Source: Prochlorococcus marinus str. SB (GTDB taxonomy: Bacteria > Cyanobacteriota > Cyanobacteriia > PCC-6307 > Cyanobiaceae). From it: 64,000 nucleotides of DNA. This document shows, piece by piece, positions 1-6,690 of the stretch. The stretch spans positions 124,001-188,000 of the forward strand of contig NZ_JNAS01000001.1 in NCBI RefSeq assembly GCF_000760115.1. The letters are read 5' to 3'. Made by a program: the position numbers and the translations under genes. The notes under the pieces were generated by a model, which did no database searches, was not told where the DNA came from, and was given only the letters and a program-made list of their open reading frames with translations. The first letter of the stretch is position 1; each line of letters starts with the position of its first letter.

Positions 1-251
1 GACAAATCTGTTAGTGCCTCTACACAGACACCATCGCTACATAAAAGGTCTGTTCTTAATTGATCTCCTGATTGTAAAAATGCAAGTGTCATTCCTTCAG
101 TTTCTTCACATGGACAATAAACTCTTGCAATTCCACTCTCAACTTCTAGACATGTCCCTTTTGGTCTTGATGAAGGATCTATTAATACGGACTGTCCAGT
201 TATTATCCTTACTGATTTTGACGGAGATTCTCCATAACTATGGAAATTCAT
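1..251 (-). CDS. Crp/Fnr-like transcriptional regulator, N-terminal part (truncated by window edge)
   Basis: The reverse strand is open from an ATG at 251 to the window edge, giving 83 residues of an incomplete protein. It begins MNFHSYGESP and contains GIARVYCPCEE followed by TLAFLQSGDQL. That pattern, a beta strand, a short turn, then a 'F..GD.L' strand, is the signature of the cyclic-nucleotide-binding-like beta barrel of Crp-family regulators. The DNA-binding C-terminus lies outside the window, so the class is inferred from the sensor domain alone. Four cysteines in the visible part could bind metal or sense redox state, which is speculation. Two Fur-like boxes lie directly upstream, suggesting iron control of this regulator. 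The plus-strand ORF over the same bases is a shadow. Confidence 0.72.
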   Translation of the reverse strand, partial: MNFHSYGESPSKSVRIITGQSVLIDPSSRPKGTCLEVESGIARVYCPCEETEGMTLAFLQSGDQLRTDLLCSDGVCVEALTDL

Positions 252-260
252 TTACTAAAT

Positions 261-328
261 ATGATAATGAGAATTATTATCAATTATGCACTAAATAATT
301 ATTTATTGCAATAGATTCTCATTATCAT
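261..328. repeat. 14-bp perfect inverted repeat, 40-base spacer
   Basis: ATGATAATGAGAAT at 261-274 is the exact reverse complement of ATTCTCATTATCAT at 315-328. The two arms overlap the two Fur-like boxes, so the repeat may be a pair of oppositely oriented operators rather than an RNA stem. The 150-base intergenic region is divergent between the Crp-like and zinc-ribbon genes. Confidence 0.8.
263..281. promoter_or_regulatory. Fur-box-like operator 1
   Basis: The 19 bases GATAATGAGAATTATTATC match the classical Fur consensus GATAATGATAATCATTATC at 17 of 19 positions. The site begins 12 bases upstream of the Crp-like gene's ATG on the minus strand, so it would block that promoter when Fur is iron-loaded. 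The match was counted by eye; binding is inferred. Confidence 0.65.
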
Positions 329-332
329 TACA
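314..332. promoter_or_regulatory. Fur-box-like operator 2
   Basis: The second site matches the reverse-complement Fur consensus (GATAATGATTATCATTATC) at about 14 of 19 positions, with an intact ATTATCATTA core. It sits between the divergent Crp-like gene (minus) and the zinc-ribbon gene (plus) and could control either or both. Confidence 0.5.
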
Positions 333-403
333 TTTCTGAAGTTTTTCTTTACAAAGTATTTATGAATATAATTTAGGTAGAATTTCTAAATAATTTATTT
401 TTA

Positions 404-592
404 ATGAGCGTAAAAAGAGTTTGCTTTAATTGTGGAAGTTCTTCATTCGTATCAGACCGATCTTTAGGAGGTAAGATTGTCTGCTCTAAATGTGGATCTT
501 CTTCATTTAAAAATAAGTCCTCTTCATTTTTAAAAAGTAAAAAATTAGTATTTCTTGCTATTGCGATAGTTATTTTTATAATTATTATTTAG
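404..592 (+). CDS. Small zinc-ribbon protein with C-terminal membrane anchor
   Basis: The 62-residue protein starts at ATG 404. Two CxxC-type pairs are visible, CFNCGSSSF near residue 8 and CSKCGSSSF near residue 27, spaced as in a zinc ribbon (CxxC-N16-CxxC). A serine/lysine-rich linker and a hydrophobic tail (KLVFLAIAIVIFIIII) follow, consistent with a C-terminal membrane anchor. The duplicated CGSSSF pieces are odd and give the protein an internal near-repeat. It is divergent from the Crp-like gene across the Fur-like boxes, and its stop overlaps the convergent ABC ATPase gene by 8 bases. The function is not recognised. It could be a metal-binding membrane-tethered factor, which is inference. 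Confidence 0.7.
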   Translation: MSVKRVCFNCGSSSFVSDRSLGGKIVCSKCGSSSFKNKSSSFLKSKKLVFLAIAIVIFIIII

Positions 593-1373
593 ATAATCTG
601 TTTATATTCCAAAGTCCATTATTATTAGTTACCTCTACTTTAATACCAAATAACTCATTAAAATTTTCACTATTCATAACCTTAGCTTGATCTCCATCAG
701 CGATTATTTTGCCATCTTTTAGCATTATGACCCGGTCATAAATTTTGGTAATCGTTGAAATATCATGAGTGACGCATAAAATTTTCGTATTTAATTTTGA
801 TAATTCATTAACCTTATCAATTAGAAAAAACTTTGATTTATAATCTAAATTTGCAATTGGTTCATCTAGGATTAAAATTTCCGGTTTTTTGATTAATGCC
901 CTTGCAATGAGAGAAATTTGTTTTTCTCCATCAGATAAATAGGAAAAATTCTTTTTAGATAGATAAGAAATATTCATTTTCTTCATGATATTTTCCACCT
1001 TATAAGAATCTCTTTCAGATTTTTTTTTTACGTAACAATATCTTCCATATAATCCACTTAAAATTAAATCAAAAACTTGTAAATTTGGATTTATTCTATT
1101 TTTTATATCATTATTTACAGTACTTATTTTATTTCTTAGTTCCCATAAATTTACAAGTTCTTTGTCAAATATCTTTAATTTTGATTCATTTGCTACTACT
1201 GGGTATAAGTTTCTATTAATTATTTCAATTAGAGATGATTTTCCTGAACCATTTGGTCCAATTAATATGACATTTTCTGAATAAGATATCTTTAAATTTA
1301 AATCTTTAATTACTCTGAAGCCATTTTTAAAACAATTTATATTTTTTGCGTCAAACCAAAATTTTTTAATCAC
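585..1373 (-). CDS. ABC transporter ATP-binding protein (orphan)
   Basis: The 262-residue ABC ATPase has Walker A (GPNGSGKSS) near residue 40, an unusual signature (LSDGEKQ instead of LSGGQ) near 147, Walker B (ILILDEP) near 166 and a switch histidine (VTHD) near 202. It couples ATP hydrolysis to transport or acts as a soluble ABC-F/ModF-like factor. The nearest recollection is the single-domain ModF/iron-type ATPases. No permease or binding-protein gene adjoins it. Translation probably starts at GTG 1373, whose G is shared with the TAG stop of the upstream 33-residue ORF, so the two look translationally coupled. The Rieske gene lies just upstream on the same strand. The substrate is unknown; iron or a cofactor is only a guess from the nearby Fur-like sites. 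Confidence 0.85.
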   Translation of the reverse strand: MIKKFWFDAKNINCFKNGFRVIKDLNLKISYSENVILIGPNGSGKSSLIEIINRNLYPVVANESKLKIFDKELVNLWELRNKISTVNNDIKNRINPNLQVFDLILSGLYGRYCYVKKKSERDSYKVENIMKKMNISYLSKKNFSYLSDGEKQISLIARALIKKPEILILDEPIANLDYKSKFFLIDKVNELSKLNTKILCVTHDISTITKIYDRVIMLKDGKIIADGDQAKVMNSENFNELFGIKVEVTNNNGLWNINRLSK

Positions 1374-1474
1374 TAAAACTTATTACTCCAAAATATGATC
1401 AATTGAATCGAGCTTAAAATAAATATAAAGAGATAAAGCCAATTCAACCATGAAGGTCTACTTACTTTCTTCAT
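1373..1474 (-). CDS. 33-residue single-pass membrane microprotein
   Basis: An ORF on the minus strand runs from ATG 1474 to TAG 1373-1375. It begins MKKVSRPSWLNW, followed by a hydrophobic helix (LYLFIFILSSIQLIIFW) and a short polar end. It fills the gap between the Rieske gene, whose stop lies 3 bases before it, and the ABC ATPase, whose GTG start overlaps its stop as TAGTG. Such tight spacing supports a real, translationally coupled gene. It may be a membrane partner of the ATPase or of the membrane-anchored Rieske protein. Function is unknown; homologues were not searched. Confidence 0.55.
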   Translation of the reverse strand: MKKVSRPSWLNWLYLFIFILSSIQLIIFWSNKF

Positions 1475-1477
1475 GGA

Positions 1478-2800
1478 TTATATTATTAACATAAAAAATA
1501 TAAGCGGAGCAGCAAATCTTACAAATGTTTTTCTAATAATATCTATATTATTTGCAATTTCTAACTTCTTTATCTCAGGAGGATATTTCAATATAACTTT
1601 GTCATATACATCAAGATTTTGGGTTGTGTGAATATTTTTCCATGGTTCATCTTTTTCTTCAGACTTCTCGTACCACTTCCAAAAATAATTTATTATCCTA
1701 TCTTCTCCTAATAATTTTATTTCATCCTTACTTATAAATCCCATATCGTGATTATATGTTTGTGTTTTTAAAATCATATAATCTTCATTGAATATCTTAT
1801 AAAAAATCTTTCTTTGAGTCTCTTTAAATAATAAGAGATTATTAAGCAGTTTATTTTGTAGAAATTTCCTGTAATGTCTTACTATCACTCTTGCTTTATT
1901 GTTTCCAAGAGGGATATGATCTAAAACTTGTAAATATCTTGATGAGGAAGGATCTCCCTTGTAAATTAATATTCTTCCTGGAGGTATGTACTTTATCCGA
2001 ATAAATTCTTTTGTAGGGTCATTCTTGTAATAATAAATACTTTCAATATATAAGGGATTAATATTAATTTTCTGGTTAAAACTAACTAATACGTTTTTAT
2101 TCACATCTTTATCTGGGATTGTATCGCCATGAACCCAAAAGATATGAAGGATATCTAAGTGATTTTCAATAATCCTTGACCAATCACATTTGAAGTCTAC
2201 TAATACCTCCTCAAAGACATAATCCTTATGTGAAAAACCATTTTCACATAATTCGTAGTTACTTATAGGTGTATCTTCACTTATATTATTTAAATCTGTC
2301 TCAGATTTTTTAGAAAAATGTACAAAAATATATCCATTTTTTTCTGAAGTTTTGTATTGAGATAAATGAATCCTTTTGGCGTAGTTATCGTAGTTATTAT
2401 CAACTATATGGCGACATGTTATTCTGTCGAGATTTTGGCAACTTCCTCCAGATGAAAACTTAGCTCCATGATATGGGCAGGTTATTACTCCATCTGATAA
2501 TGTCCCTCCAAAAAAGGAGGCCCCTCTATGTGGACAAATATTTTTAATGCACCTAACGTTTTTATTTTCATCTCTATAAAGAACAAGAGGCTCATCATAG
2601 AGTGAAAAATAATATAGCTTATTTTTTTTTAGTTCTTTAGAGGGACAAATTGCATACCAACCAAATAAACCTATATTTAAATCTTTTTGAGTTTCTCTAA
2701 TATCAAACGAGTCAATTTTTACTACCGTTCCTTTTTTAAATGGCTTAAGAACGGTATTAAAGTCTTTTGATTTAAAAAAATTAATTTGTCTGTTTTCCAT
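1478..2800 (-). CDS. Rieske [2Fe-2S] oxygenase, PaO/VanA-like, membrane-anchored
   Basis: The 440-residue oxygenase carries a Rieske centre, CPHRGASFFGG then CPYHGAKF (CxH-N16-CxxH), at about residues 88-110. A mononuclear iron motif, DILHIFWVH (DxxHxxxxH), lies near residue 215. A hydrophobic segment (FAAPLIFFMLII) at the C-terminus should anchor it in a membrane, as in plant and cyanobacterial PaO/Tic55/CAO-type oxygenases. It would need a ferredoxin or reductase partner, and none is adjacent. The substrate could be a pigment or another hydrophobic ring compound, but the sequence does not say. It leads an apparent operon with the 33-residue microprotein and the orphan ABC ATPase on the same strand. 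Confidence 0.87.
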   Translation of the reverse strand: MENRQINFFKSKDFNTVLKPFKKGTVVKIDSFDIRETQKDLNIGLFGWYAICPSKELKKNKLYYFSLYDEPLVLYRDENKNVRCIKNICPHRGASFFGGTLSDGVITCPYHGAKFSSGGSCQNLDRITCRHIVDNNYDNYAKRIHLSQYKTSEKNGYIFVHFSKKSETDLNNISEDTPISNYELCENGFSHKDYVFEEVLVDFKCDWSRIIENHLDILHIFWVHGDTIPDKDVNKNVLVSFNQKININPLYIESIYYYKNDPTKEFIRIKYIPPGRILIYKGDPSSSRYLQVLDHIPLGNNKARVIVRHYRKFLQNKLLNNLLLFKETQRKIFYKIFNEDYMILKTQTYNHDMGFISKDEIKLLGEDRIINYFWKWYEKSEEKDEPWKNIHTTQNLDVYDKVILKYPPEIKKLEIANNIDIIRKTFVRFAAPLIFFMLII

Positions 2801-2964
2801 AAATTAATTTCTTTTTTTAAATGACTGTTTATCTTTCGGAACTATAACCCAAGTAAATAATCAATTTCTTATAAAAAGAAAATTCTCTATTATTTGTAGC
2901 AATAATTATGTAGTTATCGAAAAATATTGAGTCTCTATCGTATCTATGTATCTTTATTTCATGT

Positions 2965-3153
2965 TTATTGTATCTTTTGTGATTCTTTCAAATTTTTTAT
3001 GTAATCAATAGCATCATCAATATTTTTGTGGAAATTACATTGACCCAAGTAACAACCTATAAATCTTAAAAATTTTCTCTTGCCACCACTAATTTCATAT
3101 CTATGTATTGTTCCGCCATCTATAGGAGCATAAATAAGTTCTGGTAGTGCCAT
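2965..3153 (-). CDS. Conserved-looking 62-residue soluble protein
   Basis: A small soluble protein starting MALPELIYAPIDGG, with GGKRKFLRFIGCYLG in the middle and a helical, lysine-rich end (DDAIDYIKNLKESQK). The fold looks like a short beta part followed by one helix. There is no membrane segment and no recognised motif. The composition is ordinary and protein-like, and ATG 3153 is the only sensible start. It stands alone: about 165 bases separate it from the Rieske gene upstream of which it lies. Function is unknown; I recall similar short proteins in marine picocyanobacteria but cannot name a family. Confidence 0.65.
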   Translation of the reverse strand: MALPELIYAPIDGGTIHRYEISGGKRKFLRFIGCYLGQCNFHKNIDDAIDYIKNLKESQKIQ

Positions 3154-3521
3154 ATTAATTTTGTATTTAATACTTAATTAAACAATAATTCATGTCTAAA
3201 TACATTTCCATAGCTCAATCCATATATTTAATAATTAATTTACTTATTTTTATATAATTACTTATTGAATACCCATGTATTATTTGTTATCTATTAATTA
3301 TTGATATGGATTTTTTATTATGCCAAAAGCATTTAGGCGTTTTTTAAAAAAATTACCAAAAAAAATTCAAACTATAAAATATTCATTTAGAGAGTTTTTA
3401 TCATCCAAAATATGAAATAGCTACTCTGGTTAATAAATTTTTAATTTCTATAATTTTTAATAAAACATAGTCGGTAGAGTTAAATTTTAAATTATATTAA
3501 ATTTACAATTTTTGAAATATT
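3154..3521. other. AT-rich intergenic stretch with one possible micro-ORF
   Basis: This 368-base stretch is very AT-rich with repeated TTAATTA-type runs. The only plausible coding sequence is the 31-codon ORF at 3320-3415. No tRNA, strong hairpin or recognisable operator was seen. It probably holds the promoter of the secreted-protein gene at 3522 and of the minus-strand gene ending at 3153. Confidence 0.5.
3320..3415 (+). CDS. Possible 31-residue basic peptide
   Basis: ATG 3320 opens a 31-codon frame starting MPKAFRRFLKKLPKKIQ. It is strongly basic and amphipathic, unlike the membrane microproteins nearby. No Shine-Dalgarno sequence is visible and the ORF is short enough to be chance in AT-rich DNA. 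Listed because the lysine/arginine spacing looks like a real amphipathic helix. Confidence 0.3.
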   Translation: MPKAFRRFLKKLPKKIQTIKYSFREFLSSKI

Positions 3522-3863
3522 ATGATCAAAAGGGTTTTTGCGATATTAACTTTAACTTTGCTTTTTCTATTTAGTAGTCCAGTTTACTCATTAGATACTT
3601 CTTCAAAAACTCTTGAAAAGTATACTAAAAAGATTTCTAGCAAGTTTACTAGAACTTACTGCAACACTACCAACTTCGGTATTTCTTATGAAGGAGCTTT
3701 GGCATTTGCTATTGGAGAAACTAATAAGGAATTTAAAAATAATAAACTCAATAAGTTGATAGATTATTGTCTTCTAAAAAATTCAATAGTTAATGATTTA
3801 GAAAATAATTGCCAAGTTTATGATTTCGATATTAGTAATTTAGAAAATTTGAAGTTTAACTAG
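3522..3863 (+). CDS. Secreted or periplasmic hypothetical protein
   Basis: The 113-residue protein has a clear signal peptide: MIKR, a hydrophobic core (VFAILTLTLLFLFSS), then PVYS|LD as a likely signal peptidase I site near residue 23. The mature part has three cysteines (near residues 47, 83 and 97) and a glycine-poor helical body containing YEGALAFAIGETNKEF. No catalytic motif is evident. It is monocistronic, with its own 3' gap to a convergent small membrane gene. It is probably exported to the periplasm or thylakoid lumen. The family is not recognised. Confidence 0.7.
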   Translation: MIKRVFAILTLTLLFLFSSPVYSLDTSSKTLEKYTKKISSKFTRTYCNTTNFGISYEGALAFAIGETNKEFKNNKLNKLIDYCLLKNSIVNDLENNCQVYDFDISNLENLKFN

Positions 3864-3884
3864 AAAATGTATATTGTATGAGTC

Positions 3885-4067
3885 TTATTTTTTACCTATC
3901 CAATCATTTGGTTTCTCCATCATCCATTCGAAAACTCCCTTGGCATCAAGGTTTTTAGAAGCATAAACAAATAAAATTGGAAATATTAAAATTACTGCGC
4001 CAATAACTGCTAACTCTATTTTACCAATCCCCATTTCAGTAACTGTTAAAGCAAAATAATTAATCAT
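3885..4067 (-). CDS. 60-residue single-pass membrane protein
   Basis: The protein begins MINYFALTVTEMGIG, then has one transmembrane helix (IELAVIGAVILIFPILFVYA, residues 17-36) and a soluble tail ending FEWMMEKPNDWIGKK. The tryptophan-rich charged tail suggests docking at a membrane surface. It is convergent with the secreted-protein gene, 21 bases away. It resembles the size class of accessory photosynthetic subunits, but no known Psa/Psb/Pet/Ndh subunit matches by memory. Function unknown. Confidence 0.65.
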   Translation of the reverse strand: MINYFALTVTEMGIGKIELAVIGAVILIFPILFVYASKNLDAKGVFEWMMEKPNDWIGKK

Positions 4068-4240
4068 TGATATTTATTGAATTAAAATTTATTTCTAAAT
4101 AATTTATGAAAAAATTTGTATTCATTCACTTTTTTATAAAATATCTTAATTATTTATAGCGAAGGATATTTGTATAAAGTACCTATTTTATTGAAGCAGA
4201 AATTTTAATAATTTAAATAATAGGCTTCTGTTTGATGGTT

Positions 4241-4384
4241 ATGAATCATGAAATTATTATTTTTACTCCTATTTTTGCAATATTGATTGGATTTATAATA
4301 TTGAGAATATTAAAAAAAAGAAAGAGATCAGCTAAAAGTATTTATAAATTAATAGATGATTTAGAAAAAAAGTACATATATTGA
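4241..4384 (+). CDS. Possible 47-residue membrane protein
   Basis: ATG 4241 opens a 47-codon frame with an N-terminal helix (IIIFTPIFAILIGFIILRIL), a positive cluster (KKRKRS) and a charged helical tail (KLIDDLEKKY), so an N-out, C-in single-pass protein is predicted. An in-frame ATG at 4235 would add two residues. It ends 21 bases from the convergent 98-residue gene. The positive-inside pattern supports a real gene. Function unknown. Confidence 0.5.
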   Translation: MNHEIIIFTPIFAILIGFIILRILKKRKRSAKSIYKLIDDLEKKYIY

Positions 4385-4405
4385 TTTCTTTAGTCAGAAA
4401 AAAGA

Positions 4406-4702
4406 TTAATCAAATTCTATTCCAACTTCTTCTTTCAAATTTCTTTCCAAATCTGGAAGATGAGGTTCAACCCAATGATCTTTGTTATCAATTCCTGCTG
4501 CATTTACATAATTCATAATATGTTGATCCACTTGCTTGTAAAGATCATGCAAATTTAAATCCATACGAATATCATGAGCAATTTCAGAGACTTGTTTTTC
4601 TGTTAGACAATGATCTGGATGAAGTAAATCACAACATGGGATTCTTTTCTCGATCAATTCATTTAGATTGATTTTTATTTCGTAATCTTGATGGACAGTC
4701 AT
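4406..4702 (-). CDS. 98-residue soluble hypothetical protein
   Basis: A soluble acidic protein starting MTVHQDYEIKINLNELIEKR. It contains CCDLLHPDHCLTE near residue 23 and LHDLYKQVDQHIMNYVNAAG in the middle. The cluster of three cysteines and two histidines within 12 residues could bind a metal. The rest is helical. No known domain is recognised. It is monocistronic between a convergent small gene and a downstream small membrane gene on the same strand. The coding signal is good, with ordinary amino-acid use and an ATG start. Confidence 0.65.
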   Translation of the reverse strand: MTVHQDYEIKINLNELIEKRIPCCDLLHPDHCLTEKQVSEIAHDIRMDLNLHDLYKQVDQHIMNYVNAAGIDNKDHWVEPHLPDLERNLKEEVGIEFD

Positions 4703-4798
4703 TAAATTTATAGCTGTATTACTCTAATTCTAATTATGTTTAAGTTTTTGTATATCTTTAGTCAAGAAACAAAGTTCTTTAATGCAAATTCGGTAATT

Positions 4799-4954
4799 TT
4801 AAATAAATAGATCTTCCAAATCTTTATACAAATCATCATTCTCTTTTTGGTTTTCTATAAGTTCATGGCGATCTAGTGAAAGTTCTTTTTTTGAAGTATA
4901 GAATAGATATCCAAGGGCTCCTAAGAGTAATGTTGTTGGTAAAATCATTAGCAT
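4799..4954 (-). CDS. 51-residue N-terminally anchored small protein
   Basis: An ATG at 4954 opens 51 codons to TAA at 4799-4801. The product begins with a hydrophobic helix (MLMILPTTLLLGALGYLFY), then TSKK and an acidic coiled tail (LDRHELIENQKENDDLYKDLEDL). That is a typical small single-pass membrane protein with a cytoplasmic charged tail. It is divergent from the RHH gene; its start lies 69 bases from that gene's ATG, and the inverted-repeat arm at 4980-5004 lies in between. Function unknown. Confidence 0.6.
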   Translation of the reverse strand: MLMILPTTLLLGALGYLFYTSKKELSLDRHELIENQKENDDLYKDLEDLFI

Positions 4955-4979
4955 TTAATTGACTTATAATGAATATAGT

Positions 4980-5004
4980 GCAACACTTATAACAGTCAAG
5001 TGCT
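4980..5004. repeat. Left arm of imperfect inverted repeat flanking the RHH gene
   Basis: GCAACACTTAT at 4980-4990 and AAGTGCT at 4998-5004 recur in reverse complement at 5414-5433, just after the RHH gene, as AGCACTT and ATAAGGTGTTGC. The inner spacing differs (7 bases here, 1 base there) and the second block has a one-base insertion. This arm sits 20 bases before the RHH start, where an autoregulatory operator would be expected. Confidence 0.6.
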
Positions 5005-5023
5005 GAACTTTAATTAATTTTAA

Positions 5024-5422
5024 ATGCCTACCAAGAAAAAAAGAGTTGGTTTTATTCCTAGAGAAGATGTTATGAGAATAATTGAAAAGTTGAGCACAGA
5101 GAACAATTTAAGTAATTCAAAAATAATAAGTATTTTGGTAGAAGAAGCACTTTCTTTAAGAGGTATATTTAATAAAAAAAATGGTAAAGTAAATCAACTA
5201 TATCAATCAAATGAAGATAATTCAAAAACCTTATTTGATAATTCTGGTGAATTTATAGATAATACAAAACTCTCATTTGATACTAACTTAGGAAATTATT
5301 TTATTCCTAGTAAATCAACCCATTTAAATGAAGAGAATCAGGAGGCTTTTGACTTTCAAACTTATAAAAAGTTTTTATCATTTCTAAAATTTCAGGAAAT
5401 GATGGATAAGTATAGCACTTAA
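5024..5422 (+). CDS. Ribbon-helix-helix (CopG/Arc-like) DNA-binding protein
   Basis: The 132-residue protein has an N-terminal module that reads as a ribbon-helix-helix: KKKRVGFIPREDVMRII (basic strand and start of helix A), then ENNLSNSKIISILVEEAL (turn and helix B). The remainder is polar, serine/asparagine-rich and probably disordered until a short C-terminal helix (YKKFLSFLKFQEMMDKY). RHH proteins bind DNA as dimers, often as antitoxins, plasmid-type regulators or autorepressors. No toxin-like partner adjoins it; the next gene (5550) is unrelated in appearance. An imperfect inverted repeat flanks the gene on both sides, which fits either autoregulation or a former mobile unit. Confidence 0.7.
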   Translation: MPTKKKRVGFIPREDVMRIIEKLSTENNLSNSKIISILVEEALSLRGIFNKKNGKVNQLYQSNEDNSKTLFDNSGEFIDNTKLSFDTNLGNYFIPSKSTHLNEENQEAFDFQTYKKFLSFLKFQEMMDKYST

Positions 5423-5433
5423 TAAGGTGTTGC
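5414..5433. repeat. Right arm of imperfect inverted repeat flanking the RHH gene
   Basis: AGCACTT at 5414-5420 followed by ATAAGGTGTTGC at 5422-5433 is the reverse-complement counterpart of the block at 4980-5004. It overlaps the last codons of the RHH gene. CACTTA (5416-5421) also pairs with TAAGTG (5434-5439), so the same stretch could form a 6-bp RNA hairpin with a 12-base loop, possibly a weak terminator. Confidence 0.55.
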
Positions 5434-5549
5434 TAAGTGATGCACCGTGCGTTAAATTTAATTTATATATATAGGAGATTCGCATCTTAAGATTATTTTT
5501 CATCATTTCAAAAACATAAATTCAATTAATCTATAAAGTATTTATTCCT

Positions 5550-5870
5550 ATGAATTCATCTCTCTCAGGTTTATCTGTAAATCTCCTCCCTCCAGACAAG
5601 TTATATTGTAATTTTAGTTATTGGAGTTCTTTGTTCTCTCAGGATATGCAAATTTTATGGGATAGAGCGCATGGAGTACCTTTAGAAAAATTGCCAAAAG
5701 GGGTTTCTGATATGATTTTTCCGTATTTACTGCTTGCACTCTCAGACTATAAGACTTCGCAAATAAATAAAATGAATGGAATAGGATTAGACAGTCTATT
5801 AAGCCTTTGGTTTGATAAGTACTTATTAAATAAAAATGGTTACTTCGAGCTAATAAAAAATAATATTTAA
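5550..5870 (+). CDS. 106-residue hypothetical protein
   Basis: A 106-residue protein starting MNSSLSGLSVNLLPPDKLY and rich in aromatic residues (YWSSLF, LWFDKYLL). It is predicted largely helical, with no clear transmembrane segment; VSDMIFPYLLLALSDY is hydrophobic but short. No motif is recognised. It follows the RHH gene after 127 bases that contain a hairpin, so it is probably transcribed separately. The reverse-strand ORF over it is a shadow. Function unknown. Confidence 0.6.
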   Translation: MNSSLSGLSVNLLPPDKLYCNFSYWSSLFSQDMQILWDRAHGVPLEKLPKGVSDMIFPYLLLALSDYKTSQINKMNGIGLDSLLSLWFDKYLLNKNGYFELIKNNI

Positions 5871-5992
5871 AATTAGCTGTTAATATCAAATTTGATTGCT
5901 ATAAAAATTTATTGCGTTAAAACATTTTATAGTGATTCTTTACGAATTGGCACATCAATAGTTTTGCTATAAATATATTAAATGGTTTGATG

Positions 5993-6085
5993 ATGAATTC
6001 ATTAAATTTCTTTTTAGCAAATATGTGTATTGTCGTTTTGATATTGCTAATCAGGAGAGATATAAAATTAAGAAAAGCAAGATAA
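5993..6085 (+). CDS. Possible 30-residue membrane microprotein
   Basis: ATG 5993 (or ATG 5990) opens MNSLNFFLANMCIVVLILLIRR plus a basic tail. It has one hydrophobic helix with positive charges on one side. Its TAA is followed without a gap by the ATG of another hydrophobic mini-ORF at 6086. It is short enough to be chance in AT-rich DNA. Confidence 0.35.
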   Translation: MNSLNFFLANMCIVVLILLIRRDIKLRKAR

Positions 6086-6157
6086 ATGAAATTTAATTCA
6101 AAAACCTTAAGCTTGATATTAAATCTATTATTTTGCTTGTTTATATTTATTATTTAA
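6086..6157 (+). CDS. Possible 23-residue hydrophobic peptide
   Basis: A 23-codon frame beginning MKFNSKTLSLILN and ending in a hydrophobic stretch. The start codon directly abuts the stop of the preceding 30-residue ORF. The only support is this tandem arrangement and the membrane-like composition. Confidence 0.22.
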   Translation: MKFNSKTLSLILNLLFCLFIFII

Positions 6158-6264
6158 TTTTTTAGACTTTATTGATTAATTTTCAATAAATTCAAAAATT
6201 TATATTCTAATTTGGTTGACTTTTATTGTTAATGCGATGATAATGTCAAAAATAAATTTTAGTT

Positions 6265-6438
6265 GTGAATCCCTTTTCAGATACTTTTGATGATTTTGTT
6301 GATGATCTCCTTTCAACCGATATTAATTTGTTGAAAGGGGAACTTGATTTTCTGCTTATGCAGCATTTATTTAACTCAACAGATTTGAAGTGTATTAATA
6401 AAACTGAAATTGAAGACAAAGAATCATTAGCTGCTTAA
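6265..6438 (+). CDS. Possible 57-residue acidic protein with GTG start
   Basis: An open frame between the TAA at 6253 and the TAA at 6436 has GTG 6265 as its best start and begins VNPFSDTFDDFVDDLLSTD. The protein is acidic and helical (LLKGELDFLLMQHLF) with a single cysteine, and its periodicity looks like a real amphipathic protein. A 34-residue ORF follows 6 bases later in the same direction, so the two could be co-transcribed. No function is recognised. Confidence 0.5.
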   Translation: MNPFSDTFDDFVDDLLSTDINLLKGELDFLLMQHLFNSTDLKCINKTEIEDKESLAA

Positions 6439-6444
6439 TTTTTT

Positions 6445-6549
6445 ATGAAATTTTTTTATGAAAAGTTTTGGGCCCCATTTTTTGGGTATATTTTATCAAA
6501 ATTTGTTTTTTTAATAGAAGGTAAAGAGCCTGATCCTAAAAAAGATTAG
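6445..6549 (+). CDS. 34-residue small membrane-associated protein
   Basis: The frame begins MKFFYEKFWAPFFGYILSKF and ends with the charged tail EGKEPDPKKD. An aromatic, hydrophobic first half and a polar proline-containing end give a single membrane-inserting helix. It lies 6 bases after the 57-residue acidic ORF, suggesting co-transcription. The composition is too structured to look random. I recall this style of peptide in Prochlorococcus but know no function. Confidence 0.55.
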   Translation: MKFFYEKFWAPFFGYILSKFVFLIEGKEPDPKKD

Positions 6550-6690
6550 ATTAATTACTTTTTGTCTTTATAAAGTATTTTTAATTACATAATTTAAGTC
6601 AATATATTTTGATAACAACAAAAGTTGTGCTTTAAATTTACGAATATATGCATGGTTGAAATATACATAATTGCTTTTTAGCAAATTAAA

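Noticed and set aside
14..298. Plus-strand 94-residue open frame at the left edge
   Set aside because: The minus strand of the same bases encodes a Crp-like sensor domain with a good ATG; the plus frame has no domain and an unusual composition.
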